This document shows positions 1 to 8,016 of a stretch of 41,761 nucleotides of DNA, in pieces. How positions within the stretch are numbered: position 1 is the first letter of the stretch; each line of letters starts with the position of its first letter. The notes below the pieces were generated by a model. The model was not told the origin of the DNA and did no database searches. It worked only from the letters and a program-made list of their open reading frames with translations. Origin of the DNA: Gammaproteobacteria bacterium (GTDB lineage: Bacteria > Pseudomonadota > Gammaproteobacteria > Xanthomonadales > Xanthomonadaceae); assembly GCA_025356635.1 (NCBI GenBank), contig JANXRY010000015.1, forward strand, positions 1 through 41,761, written 5' to 3'. A program made the translations under genes and the position numbers.

Positions 1-96
1 GCCCGCACAAATTTCCTGCGCACACTGTCAAAGATCAATGGCTTGGCATACACCGCTCAAACCGATCCAAAGGGCCTTTCGCCCAACGGAGCCGCA
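1..96 (-). promoter_or_regulatory. rRNA operon leader (boxA/boxC antitermination region)
   Basis: Read leftward, this stretch resembles the transcribed leader of a bacterial rRNA operon. A boxA-like element TGATCTTTGACA lies at 37-26 (consensus close to TGCTCTTTAACA). About 17 bases further on, TTTGTGCGGGC at 11-1 matches the boxC region of enterobacterial rrn leaders in sequence and spacing. A short GC hairpin at 72-84 (GGGC/GCCC arms) precedes boxA where boxB would be expected. The 16S gene would begin beyond the left edge. The identification rests on motif order and spacing recalled from E. coli; no rRNA sequence is visible in the window. Confidence 0.72.
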
Positions 97-124
97 CATA
101 TACGGCCCAGACCAAGAAGGTCAA
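97..124 (-). promoter_or_regulatory. Probable rRNA (stringent-type) promoter
   Basis: On the minus strand TTGACC (124-119) is followed after 16 bases by TATATG (102-97), then a GC-rich discriminator TGCGGC. Strong hexamers with a short spacer and a GC-rich start region are typical of rRNA promoters under ppGpp/DksA control. It sits just downstream of the tyrS stop and directly upstream of the boxA/boxC leader, which supports the assignment. Confidence 0.6.
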
Positions 125-154
125 CACCTTGGTTGCACGAAAATTGAGGCAGTC

Positions 155-1381
155 TCAGGCTGAGACCAGCCGCACCCGCTGGAAGCTGCGTTTGCCGATC
201 TGGACCACACCCTCAAAGCCCGGCAGGAAGAGGCGCTGGGCGTCTTCGAAGACTTCGCCGTCGATCCGCACCGCACGCTCACCCAGCTTGCGGCTGGCTT
301 CGCCATTACTGGCGGCCAGGCCCGCCGTTTTTAGAAGCGCAGCGATGCGCAGGCCATCGGCGGGCACCGGAATCTCGGCCAACGGCAATACCGACAAATC
401 GCCCTGCCCGCTCACCGCCGCATGCCAACCGGCAACCGCGGTTTCCGCCGCCGCGGTATCGTGGAAGCGAGCGGTCAATTCGCGCGCCAGCCTTAGTTTG
501 AGATCGCGCGGATGCAGTTGCCCGGCCGCGATGTCGCGCTTGAGCGTGACCGTTTCTGCCAGCGATATTTCGAAACTCAGCAATTCGATCCAGCGCCACA
601 TCAGTTCGTCGCCGATCTTCATGGTCTTGGTGACGATGTCGATCGCCGGCTCATTGATGCCGATGTAATTGCCCAGCGATTTGCCCATCTTGTTGACGCC
701 GTCCAGGCCCTCGAGCAACGGCATGGTCAGCACGATCTGCGGCGGTTGGCCGTAATGCTCCTGTAGGCCGCGACCCATCAGCAGGTTGAATTTCTGATCC
801 GTGCCGCCGAGCTCGACGTCGGCCTTGAGCGCCACTGAATCGTAGCCCTGCACCAACGGATAGAGGAACTCGTGAATGGCGATGGGCTGCTGGCCGCCAT
901 AACGCTTGGCGAAGTCGTCGCGCTCGAGCATACGCGCCACCGTGTACTGGCCGGCCAGTCGGATCATGCCGGCGGCGTCGATCTTGTCGAACCATTCGGA
1001 ATTGAAGCGCAATTCGGTCTTGTCACGATCAAGTACCTTGAACACCTGCTCGGCGTAAGTCACCGCATTCGCGGCCACGTCTTCGCGGGTCAGTGGCTTG
1101 CGCGTGATGTTCTTGCCGGTCGGGTCGCCGATCATGCCAGTGAAGTCGCCGATCAGAAAGATCACCTGGTGCCCCAAGTCCTGGAACTGGCGCATCTTGT
1201 TGAGCAGCACGGTGTGACCGATATGCAGGTCGGGCGCGGTCGGGTCGAAACCGGCTTTCACACGCAAGGGTCGGCCGTCGCTCTTCATCGATGCGGCGAG
1301 GCGGGCTTCGAGCTCCTCGCGCTTGAGGATTTCCTCGGCGCCACGGCCGATCAGGTCGAGGGACTGCTGGATCTCTGTCAT
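155..1381 (-). CDS. tyrS: Tyrosine--tRNA ligase
   Basis: Class I aminoacyl-tRNA synthetase that charges tRNA-Tyr in the cytoplasm. The 408-residue product has the HIGH signature (residues 53-56, in DLHIGH), the KMSKS-type loop as KMGKS (231-235), and a C-terminal S4-like RNA-binding domain (about 345-408). The sequence around [13 protein letters not shown] is typical of the Haemophilus/Pseudomonas-type TyrS rather than the E. coli subtype. The ATG at 1381 is preferred because family members begin close to the IxxSLxLIGRGxxEIL segment; an in-frame ATG at 1408 would add nine residues. The gene diverges from the mepM-like gene and is followed by an rRNA promoter. Confidence 0.96.
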   Translation of the reverse strand: MTEIQQSLDLIGRGAEEILKREELEARLAASMKSDGRPLRVKAGFDPTAPDLHIGHTVLLNKMRQFQDLGHQVIFLIGDFTGMIGDPTGKNITRKPLTREDVAANAVTYAEQVFKVLDRDKTELRFNSEWFDKIDAAGMIRLAGQYTVARMLERDDFAKRYGGQQPIAIHEFLYPLVQGYDSVALKADVELGGTDQKFNLLMGRGLQEHYGQPPQIVLTMPLLEGLDGVNKMGKSLGNYIGINEPAIDIVTKTMKIGDELMWRWIELLSFEISLAETVTLKRDIAAGQLHPRDLKLRLARELTARFHDTAAAETAVAGWHAAVSGQGDLSVLPLAEIPVPADGLRIAALLKTAGLAASNGEASRKLGERAVRIDGEVFEDAQRLFLPGFEGVVQIGKRSFQRVRLVSA

Positions 1382-1450
1382 GGTTTCCGTGCGCTGCGAG
1401 TTAATCAAAAGTTAAGAAGAGCGGCGAAAAATCCCAACGGCCACAAGGGT

Positions 1451-1480
1451 TTGACGCACGTTACCCCCTCTAGGTATGGT
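1451..1480 (+). promoter_or_regulatory. Candidate sigma-70 promoter for the M23 peptidase gene
   Basis: TTGACG at 1451-1456 and TATGGT at 1475-1480 are separated by 18 bases, about 38 bases before the proposed TTG start at 1519. It lies in the tyrS/mepM divergent spacer, where a rightward promoter is required. Confidence 0.5.
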
Positions 1481-1518
1481 ACCGCGTCCTTTGGCCGGTT
1501 TGCCCTGCGGAGTCCGTT

Positions 1519-2826
1519 TTGAATCTACCCCCCCCGGAATCCGCGACCCCGCGCTGGACGCGTCAGCATTGGCTGTTGGCTGGCCTGTCGGCCTTGCTTG
1601 GCACCGCGCTTATTGCCATCGTGCCAGGCTTCGCCAACGCCATCCGGGTCTCGGCCGCCGAAACCCGGCCGGCCATGCTCTCGCTGGCGTTACCGCTTCC
1701 GCCCGTTTCTGCGGCAGACCAGTCCCGGCTCGGGATCGGTTGGCAGTTTGTCCGTGTCCACAGCGGCCAAACGCTCGGAGCCGTCTTCGGCCAGCTCGGG
1801 CTTTCGGCCACGTTGATGCAGCGCCTGCTCGACGCCAGCACGGCCAAAACTGCACTGATACGCTTGCATGAGGGCCAGGAACTGGCGTTCGAACTCGACG
1901 GCAAGGGCCAACTGCGGACGCTGCAGTTCGACCAAGGCGCTGAGCAGCGAGTGAGCCTGAGCGTGGAAGGCAGCGCCATCCACGAACGAATCGACACCCG
2001 CCCGGTCGAGCATCGGGTCGAGATCGCCGCGGGCACGATCAGCAGTTCCTTGTACGCCGATGGCGCCCGCGCCGGGCTGTCCAGCGGCGCCATCAACGAC
2101 ATGGCCAACATCTTCAAGTACGACATCGACTTCGTCGAAGACGTGCGCGATGGCGACACCTTCCAGGTCGTCTACGAAGAACTCTGGCGCGACGGCCAGC
2201 GGAGCGGATCGGGCGACATCATTGGCGCCACGTTCAACAACCGCGGCAAGCACTACACTGCGTTCCGCTTCGAACGCGGCGGCAAAACGGAATACTTCGA
2301 CGAGACCGGTCGGCCACTGAAGAAGGCGCTGATGCGCATCCCGATCGAATTCGCTCGCCTGAGCTCGACCTTCGGCATGCGCAACCATCCCGTTCTCGGC
2401 CGCATGCGCATGCACAAGGGCGTGGACTACGCTGCACCGACCGGCACGCCGATCATGGCGGCGGGCGACGGCCGGGTGAAATTCGTCGGCTGGAAGAACG
2501 GTTATGGCCGTTGCGTGGAAGTCGACCACGGCCAGGGCCGCTCGACCTTCTACGGGCACATGTCGGCCTGGGGCAAGGAAAAAATCGGTCAGCACGTCGA
2601 TCAGGGCAACGTGATTGGCTACGTCGGCATGACCGGCCTGGCCACCGGCCCGCACCTGCACTACGAATTCCGCGTCAACGGTACCCAGGTCAATCCGCTG
2701 ACCGTGACCATGCCCAAGCCCGAGCCGCTGGTTGGCGCCGAGTTCCTGCGTTTCCGTGCCACCACTGCGCCCGCCGTTGCAAAACTACTGCTGGCCGAGA
2801 AGAACATTCGCGTGGCCGTGCGCTAA
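1519..2826 (+). CDS. M23 family murein DD-endopeptidase (MepM/YebA-like)
   Basis: Zinc metallopeptidase expected to cut peptide cross-links of peptidoglycan in the periplasm. The 435-residue protein has one N-terminal membrane anchor (about 17-38), a LysM/OapA-like segment near 76-106, a middle Csd3-like region, and a C-terminal LytM/M23 domain. The zinc ligands are visible as HxxxD (H299, D303 in MHKGVD) and HxH (H379, H381 in HLHYEF), so the enzyme should be active. The start is a TTG at 1519 with GCGGAG (1507-1512) at suitable spacing; no in-frame ATG precedes the membrane segment. anmK begins 4 bases after its stop, so the two are an operon. The tyrS-peptidase-anmK order is, from memory, shared with Pseudomonas. 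Confidence 0.9.
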   Translation: MNLPPPESATPRWTRQHWLLAGLSALLGTALIAIVPGFANAIRVSAAETRPAMLSLALPLPPVSAADQSRLGIGWQFVRVHSGQTLGAVFGQLGLSATLMQRLLDASTAKTALIRLHEGQELAFELDGKGQLRTLQFDQGAEQRVSLSVEGSAIHERIDTRPVEHRVEIAAGTISSSLYADGARAGLSSGAINDMANIFKYDIDFVEDVRDGDTFQVVYEELWRDGQRSGSGDIIGATFNNRGKHYTAFRFERGGKTEYFDETGRPLKKALMRIPIEFARLSSTFGMRNHPVLGRMRMHKGVDYAAPTGTPIMAAGDGRVKFVGWKNGYGRCVEVDHGQGRSTFYGHMSAWGKEKIGQHVDQGNVIGYVGMTGLATGPHLHYEFRVNGTQVNPLTVTMPKPEPLVGAEFLRFRATTAPAVAKLLLAEKNIRVAVR

Positions 2827-2830
2827 GCGC

Positions 2831-3946
2831 ATGCCTGCCGATGCCCACGACGGGCTCTACATCGGATTGATTTCCGGCACCAGCGTTGATGGCATCGATG
2901 CGGCACTGGTCGAATTCGGCGCCACCCCCGTCCTGCATTTCGCGCGCACCTATCCGATGCCGGATGAGTTGGCGCATGAAGTATTGACGCTCTCGCAAGC
3001 GCACGGCAACGCCAGTCTCGATACTATTGGGCAGTTGGATACGCGCCTGGGCGAGGTTTTCGCCGACACTGCGCTGCGGCTACTCACCGATTCCGGCACT
3101 AGCGCCAATGCCGTGCGCGCACTGGGCTCGCACGGGCAAACCCTGCGCCATCGGCCTTCGGGCGCAGCGCCGTTCACGATGCAACTGGGCGATGCCAATA
3201 TCATCGCCGAACGCACCGGAGTTACCGCGGTCGCCGATTTCCGCCGTCGCGACGTTGCCGCCGGCGGGCAAGGCGCGCCGCTGGTTCCTGCTTTCCATGC
3301 GGCGGTTTTGCATGATGCTGGCGAAGACCGGGCCGTGCTCAATATCGGCGGCATCGCCAACGTCAGTCTGTTGCCTGCGCGTGGACCGATACGTGGCTTC
3401 GACACCGGCCCGGGCAATGGCCTGATGGACGCATGGTGCCGGCGTCATCGCGGCGAACGTTTCGATCGCGGCGGCGCCTTCGCCGCCGAAGGCCGCGTTG
3501 ATGTGGAGTTGCTCGCACGTTTTCTCGAAGATGATTTCCTGGCGCTGCCACCGCCCAAAAGCACCGGCCGCGATCATTACCACCTAGCTTGGCTGGACGA
3601 ACGGCTCGCGGGTCGATCGTTGCCTGCAACTGACGTGCAGGCGACTTTGCTGGCGTTCACGGCACGCTCGATCGCCGATGCGCTGCACGCCCATTTGCCA
3701 TCCTGCCGGCGCATGCTCGCCTGCGGCGGCGGTGTGCACAATCACACCTTGATGGTGGCGCTACAGGCCGAACTTCCCGGGGTCATGGTCGAATCGACGG
3801 CCGCCATGGGCATCGACCCCGACTTCATGGAAGCCATGGCCTTTGCCTGGCTGGCGCGGGAAACCCTGGCCGGGCGGCCCGGCAACTTGCCCGAAGTCAC
3901 CGGCGCGCGCGGGCTGAGAATTCTTGGTGCCATCTACCCCGCCTGA
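2831..3946 (+). CDS. anmK: Anhydro-N-acetylmuramic acid kinase
   Basis: AnmK phosphorylates and opens 1,6-anhydro-MurNAc released during murein turnover, giving MurNAc-6-phosphate for recycling. The 371-residue protein carries the N-terminal nucleotide-binding motif GLISGTSVDGID (12-23), DFRRRDVAAGGQGAP (136-150), NIGGIANVS (171-179) and DTGPGN (191-196), the last containing the predicted catalytic Asp. Length is normal for the family. The ATG at 2831 directly precedes the conserved N-terminus and lies 4 bases after the M23 peptidase stop, indicating translational coupling. AmpG, which imports anhydro-muropeptides, is encoded just downstream on the other strand. Confidence 0.95.
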   Translation: MPADAHDGLYIGLISGTSVDGIDAALVEFGATPVLHFARTYPMPDELAHEVLTLSQAHGNASLDTIGQLDTRLGEVFADTALRLLTDSGTSANAVRALGSHGQTLRHRPSGAAPFTMQLGDANIIAERTGVTAVADFRRRDVAAGGQGAPLVPAFHAAVLHDAGEDRAVLNIGGIANVSLLPARGPIRGFDTGPGNGLMDAWCRRHRGERFDRGGAFAAEGRVDVELLARFLEDDFLALPPPKSTGRDHYHLAWLDERLAGRSLPATDVQATLLAFTARSIADALHAHLPSCRRMLACGGGVHNHTLMVALQAELPGVMVESTAAMGIDPDFMEAMAFAWLARETLAGRPGNLPEVTGARGLRILGAIYPA

Positions 3947-3962
3947 ACGCCGGCATCGAATA

Positions 3963-4259
3963 TCAGCGTTTCTTTGGCGCTACACCCAGCGGCGACTGCT
4001 CGTAGGCGGGCGCATCGTCAGGCAGGCCAGAAAAGGCGTTCATCGCCGCCTCGAAAGCGCGCGTTTCTTCATCGCCCCAAGCGCCGGTCAGGCGCGCGAT
4101 ATCGCCCGGCACGGCTGGCGGCTCCGGTTCGACCAGCCCCAGCGCCTGCTTGACCAGGTGCAGGATGACGTCGTTCAGCGGCCAGCCGCGTTGCCGCGCC
4201 ATTTCCTTGATGCGCTCGGCTACGCGTTCGTCAATGTCGCGAAGCAGGAAATCGGCCAC
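3963..4259 (-). CDS. Small ribbon-helix-helix (Arc/CopG-like) protein
   Basis: 98-residue protein. Its first 45 residues (starting MADFLLRDIDERVAERIKEM) have the strand-helix-helix pattern of Arc/CopG/FitA-type DNA-binding proteins: alternating hydrophobics FLLRDI, then two amphipathic helices around a GWPLNDVI turn. The remaining half is acidic, Pro-rich and unassigned. Many such proteins are antitoxins, but no toxin gene adjoins it: anmK converges from one side and ampG lies upstream on the same strand, 61 bases away. It is probably read from the ampG transcript. DNA binding is inferred from the pattern only; no target is evident. Confidence 0.6.
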   Translation of the reverse strand: MADFLLRDIDERVAERIKEMARQRGWPLNDVILHLVKQALGLVEPEPPAVPGDIARLTGAWGDEETRAFEAAMNAFSGLPDDAPAYEQSPLGVAPKKR

Positions 4260-4320
4260 GGCTAGCCTCCTTGGCCTTGCAGCTTAAGCCGAGGCAGCAG
4301 CCAAAGGAACAGGGCAAGGC

Positions 4321-5856
4321 TCACGCCGCGGGCTCCGTGGTTCCCCGGGGTTCCTGACCACCATGGTTTTGGCGCATCAACCACAGGATCAGCAAGATCG
4401 CTGGCAACGCCACCGCGGCGGTGTACGCGAAGAATGCCTGGTATCCGATGGCGTCCACGATCCGCCCCCACTGGCTGGCGAGGCTCTTCGCAGGCAGGCT
4501 CCAGAGCGTTCCGAACAAGGCGTACTGAGTGGCGGTGTATTCCTTACTGGTGAGCGAGGACATGTAGGCGATGAAGGCAGTACCCGCAATGCCGTTGGCG
4601 ACGTTATCCAAGCTGATTGCCGCTGCCAGCCAAGCAATGCCGGGTGCGGTTTGACCGGCCAACGTCGCCAGATGACCGTAGAACAAATTGGCTGCGCTAA
4701 GCATCAGCACGCCCAAGAGCATTGCGCGCATGAAGCCGATCCGTCGCACCAGCCACCCGGCGTAGACAGCGCCGGTAAGCGTGAGGATTACACCGTAAAA
4801 CTTGGAAATGGCGGCGATCTGGTCGAGCGTGTAGCCCATGTCCAAGTAGAAAGTGTTCGCCGCCACGCCCATGGTCATGTAATTGAGACGGTAGGTGACG
4901 ATAAGCAGGAGCATCGGGATTGCGAGTCGCCAGCCATAACGGAGCACGATGTCGCGCATCGGCAGCACGACCGACACCACCAGTTTGTCGCGCGCGGCGC
5001 GCAGCGCGCCGACGCTAATGACTGCGAGCAAGACAAGCTCGATCGCACCAAAGGCTCCGAAGCTGGCATCGAGCGCGAGCGTGGAATCGCCCTTGTCCGC
5101 CAGTGGGCCGCGCAGCAACAGCCAGAGCAGAGCGGTCGCCAAGAAGGCAATCAGCAACGTCATCGGGCGCAGGCGTTCGGCGGTGGCCTGCACGAGCGCG
5201 CGATCGAGCGAAGCAGCCGAAGCAGCCCGGCGTTGCGGCTCGGCGATGCGCAATGTCGTTACGACACCTACCAGCAACAAGGCCGCGATCAGAAAATAAG
5301 CTTGCATCCATCCGGCGTGGCTGGCCGTGACCAATGCGCCCGCACCGCTGCACAGTAACGCCACCTGGTAGCCGACTTGGTATGCCGCCGACGAGGTGCC
5401 CTGCAGGCGTACATCCACGGATTCGATTCGATATGCGTCTACGGCGATGTCTTGCGTTGCGGAACAGAAAGCCGTGAATGTTGCCAGCCAGGCGACCCGT
5501 TCCGCATTTGAGCCTGGATCGCTGAACGCGAGCATCACCAGTCCGGCGAGGATTCCCAATTGGGAAAAAAGCATCCAACCACGACGCTGTCCGAACCTGC
5601 CCAGCACCGGCAGCGAGTAGCGGTCCACGATCGGGGACCAGGCGAACTTCAACGAGTACGCAAGGCCGACGAGACTGAACAATCCAATCGTCGATCTATC
5701 GATACCCGCGAGGCGCAGGCGTGCCGACAAGGTGGTCAGTACCATCGGAAACGGAAGCCCGGATGCGAATCCGAGCAGCAGCATCTCGCGCACGCCAGGA
5801 ATCGTGTAGTCGGAAAGGGAGGCGAAAAATCCTTTCTTTTCCGCTACCGCAGTCAT
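4321..5856 (-). CDS. ampG: AmpG-type muropeptide MFS permease
   Basis: Inner-membrane major facilitator predicted to import GlcNAc-anhydroMurNAc peptides from the periplasm for recycling. The 511-residue product is hydrophobic throughout with about 12-14 membrane segments and starts with the family-typical pattern MLLLGFASGLPF, followed by an early D-R rich cytoplasmic loop (SPIVDRYSLPVLGRFGQRRGW). The ATG at 5856 overlaps the upstream exonuclease stop as ATGA, a strong argument for this start over a longer in-frame extension that runs inside xth. Function is supported by the nearby anmK and murein endopeptidase genes. The C-terminus ends in a short soluble tail. Exact substrate is inferred from the family. 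Confidence 0.85.
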   Translation of the reverse strand: MTAVAEKKGFFASLSDYTIPGVREMLLLGFASGLPFPMVLTTLSARLRLAGIDRSTIGLFSLVGLAYSLKFAWSPIVDRYSLPVLGRFGQRRGWMLFSQLGILAGLVMLAFSDPGSNAERVAWLATFTAFCSATQDIAVDAYRIESVDVRLQGTSSAAYQVGYQVALLCSGAGALVTASHAGWMQAYFLIAALLLVGVVTTLRIAEPQRRAASAASLDRALVQATAERLRPMTLLIAFLATALLWLLLRGPLADKGDSTLALDASFGAFGAIELVLLAVISVGALRAARDKLVVSVVLPMRDIVLRYGWRLAIPMLLLIVTYRLNYMTMGVAANTFYLDMGYTLDQIAAISKFYGVILTLTGAVYAGWLVRRIGFMRAMLLGVLMLSAANLFYGHLATLAGQTAPGIAWLAAAISLDNVANGIAGTAFIAYMSSLTSKEYTATQYALFGTLWSLPAKSLASQWGRIVDAIGYQAFFAYTAAVALPAILLILWLMRQNHGGQEPRGTTEPAA

Positions 5857-6617
5857 TTGTATTCCACCAGGTACGGCGCGTGATCGGAAAAGCGTGGCTC
5901 GCCGGTGATCGCGCAGGCCTGTAGGCGATCGCGCAACGACGGCGTCACCAGCTGGTAGTCGATGCGCCAGCCGACGTCCTTCGCGCGGGCCGCGCCGCGC
6001 TGGCTCCACCAAGTGTAGTCCTGCCCTTCCGGTTTGAGTGTGCGGTAGCTGTCGATCCAGCCCTTCGCGCACAGGTCGTTCAGCCAGTCGCGCTCGACCG
6101 GCAAGCAACCGGAATTTTTCTGGTTGGAAGTCCAGTTCTTGATGTCGAGGTGCGAACGCACGATGTTCCAGTCACCACACAGAACGTAATCGCGACCGCT
6201 GGCCAGCCACTGCTGCAGAATCGGCGCGAGCCAGGCCATGACTTCGAACTTGAATGCCTGGCGCTCTTCGCCCGAGGAGCCGGACGGGATATAGAACGAC
6301 ACCACGCTGAGGTTGCCGAAACGCGCCTCGAGATAACGGCCCTCGTCGTCGAAAGGTGCCCAGCCGAGCTGGGTGCGCACCTCGTCGGGTTCGCGCCGCG
6401 AATAAATCGCCACGCCGCTGTAGCCTTTCTTGGTGCTCGCGTCCTTGAACCAGGCCTGGTAGCCATTGGGGCGAAACGCGGCATCGATCAGCTGATGCTC
6501 CTGCGCTTTGGTTTCCTGCAGACACAGTACATCGGCCTTCTGGTTGGCGAACCAGTCGAAGAAGCCCTTGCTGGCGGCCGAACGCAGGCCATTGGCATTG
6601 AAGCTGATGATGCGCAT
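5853..6617 (-). CDS. xth: Exodeoxyribonuclease III (Xth family, syntenic with crc)
   Basis: EEP-fold AP endonuclease/3'-5' exonuclease of 254 residues for base-excision repair. The catalytic set is intact: N7 (SFNANG), E35 (LQETK), Y109 region, D149/N151 (GDWN), D220 (WRIDYQ) and D245-H246 (FSDHAP). The ATG at 6617 gives the normal [13 protein letters not shown]-terminus; an upstream in-frame ATG would add 16 unrelated residues. It is divergent from pyrE, the position occupied in Pseudomonas by crc, a catalytically dead member of this family that controls carbon catabolite repression with Hfq. Here the catalytic residues are kept, so nuclease activity is expected. ampG follows with an ATGA overlap. 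Confidence 0.93.
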   Translation of the reverse strand: MRIISFNANGLRSAASKGFFDWFANQKADVLCLQETKAQEHQLIDAAFRPNGYQAWFKDASTKKGYSGVAIYSRREPDEVRTQLGWAPFDDEGRYLEARFGNLSVVSFYIPSGSSGEERQAFKFEVMAWLAPILQQWLASGRDYVLCGDWNIVRSHLDIKNWTSNQKNSGCLPVERDWLNDLCAKGWIDSYRTLKPEGQDYTWWSQRGAARAKDVGWRIDYQLVTPSLRDRLQACAITGEPRFSDHAPYLVEYK

Positions 6618-6684
6618 CCGGCGGACCATGGGCGGGAAGCGGCAAGCGTACCCGAATCCCGCCACTCCGGATTACCATAGACGC

Positions 6685-7332
6685 ATGCTGCCCTATCAAC
6701 GCCGATTCCTGGATCTTGCCCTGTCCCGGCGTGTCTTGCGTTTCGGCGAGTTCATGCTCAAGTCCGGGCGGGTGAGTCCCTACTTTTTCAATGCCGGCTT
6801 GTTCGACTCCGGTGCCGCGCTGGCAAGCCTGGGCGAATGCTACGCCGACAGCCTCGCGGCGAATGGCCTGGCCTTCGACATGCTGTTCGGACCGGCCTAC
6901 AAGGGCATCCCCTTGGCCACGACGCTGGCGATCACACTGGCCGCACGCGGTCGCGACGTGCCGGTGGCGTTCAACCGCAAGGAAGCCAAGGCGCATGGCG
7001 AGGGCGGCTTGCTGATCGGCGCGCCGATCGCCGGCCGGGTGCTGATCGTTGATGACGTCATCACCGCCGGTACCGCCATTCGCGAGTCGCTGGAGATCAT
7101 CCGTGCGGCGGGGGGAATTGCTTGCGGCGTGGCCATCGCACTGGACCGGCAAGAACGCGGGCAGGTGGGAGCACTTTCGGCCGCGCAGGAGGTAGCAAAG
7201 GATTTCGGCTTGCCTGTCATCGCCATCGCCGGGCTGGCCGACCTGCTGGCACTGGCCGATGAACGGCCGGAGCTGACTGCTCACAAATCCGAGCTGGTGG
7301 CGTATCGTGCGCGGTATGGCAGCTCGGCCTGA
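6685..7332 (+). CDS. pyrE: Orotate phosphoribosyltransferase
   Basis: Transfers the phosphoribosyl group of PRPP to orotate, giving OMP in pyrimidine synthesis. The 215-residue product has the conserved [15 protein letters not shown] segment (26-40), the mobile loop with [13 protein letters not shown] (96-108), and the PRPP-binding motif [13 protein letters not shown] (119-131). Length is normal. The ATG at 6685 precedes the family N-terminus. A TACCAT element ends only a few bases upstream and no Shine-Dalgarno sequence is evident, so a very short or absent 5' leader is possible. It is divergent from the exonuclease gene and followed 14 bases later by a DUF4124 gene. Confidence 0.95.
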   Translation: MLPYQRRFLDLALSRRVLRFGEFMLKSGRVSPYFFNAGLFDSGAALASLGECYADSLAANGLAFDMLFGPAYKGIPLATTLAITLAARGRDVPVAFNRKEAKAHGEGGLLIGAPIAGRVLIVDDVITAGTAIRESLEIIRAAGGIACGVAIALDRQERGQVGALSAAQEVAKDFGLPVIAIAGLADLLALADERPELTAHKSELVAYRARYGSSA

Positions 7333-7346
7333 TCAGGAAAATCGCC

Positions 7347-7994
7347 ATGAAAACCAGGACTCTCGTCGTTGCCTTGCTTGCTGCGGCCCTCACCACGAGC
7401 GCGTTCGCCCAAGACAGCGGGCCCAAGCTGTATCGCTGGGTGGACAAGGACGGCAAGGTGCATTTCGACGATGCCCTGCCCCCTGAGGCCGTTAATCAGG
7501 CGCGCGATGAGTTCAGCGTCACGAGCGGCAACAAGGTCGGCGCCGTGGCGCGCGCCCTGACCCCGGAAGAGCGCGCCAAACTGGCCGACGATCAGGCGGC
7601 GGCTGCGCGGGCGGCGACGGCGGCCAGCGAACAGGCGCGAATGGATGTCGTGATGCTTTCCAGTTATGAAACCGAGGGCGAACTGGTGCGCGCTTTCAAT
7701 GATCGCATCGGCCTGCTGAAGTCCTCGCTGCAATCGGCGATTATCGGCGTGCGCAGCCTGCGCAACAATCTCGTCGACCAGCTCGCCAGCGCTTCCGAGA
7801 CCGAACTCGATCATCGCAAAGTCATCAGCAAGCGTGCTGACCAGATCGCCGCACTGCACCGCGAACTGCTCAAGCAGGAAGCATTCCAGATCCAGCGCCA
7901 AGCGGAATACACCGCACTGAACGAAGAATTCAAGCAGGCACTCGCGCGCTACCGCGAACTGCGCAAGACGACCCCGGCAAGCACCGCTCGCTAG
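7347..7994 (+). CDS. Exported DUF4124 coiled-coil protein
   Basis: 215-residue protein with a clear signal peptide (cleavage likely after SAFA, residue 21) and an N-terminal DUF4124 domain (KLYRWVDKDGKVHFDD, about 27-42). Most of the rest is predicted alpha-helical coiled coil rich in Ala, Glu, Arg and Leu. DUF4124 proteins are common periplasmic proteins of gammaproteobacteria without an established biochemical role. AGGAAA just before the ATG at 7347 is a suitable ribosome binding site. It lies 14 bases after pyrE and may be co-transcribed. I cannot assign a function. Confidence 0.85.
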   Translation: MKTRTLVVALLAAALTTSAFAQDSGPKLYRWVDKDGKVHFDDALPPEAVNQARDEFSVTSGNKVGAVARALTPEERAKLADDQAAAARAATAASEQARMDVVMLSSYETEGELVRAFNDRIGLLKSSLQSAIIGVRSLRNNLVDQLASASETELDHRKVISKRADQIAALHRELLKQEAFQIQRQAEYTALNEEFKQALARYRELRKTTPASTAR

Positions 7995-8016
7995 GCGCGA
8001 TTACACGGCCGGCCGT

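Noticed and set aside
1690-2661. A 323-codon minus-strand open frame inside the M23 peptidase gene.
   Set aside because: Opposite strand of a well-supported gene, no motif or ribosome binding site.
5857-6108. N-terminal extension of ampG by 84 codons.
   Set aside because: It lies inside xth, has no membrane-protein character, and ATG 5856 overlaps the xth stop as ATGA.
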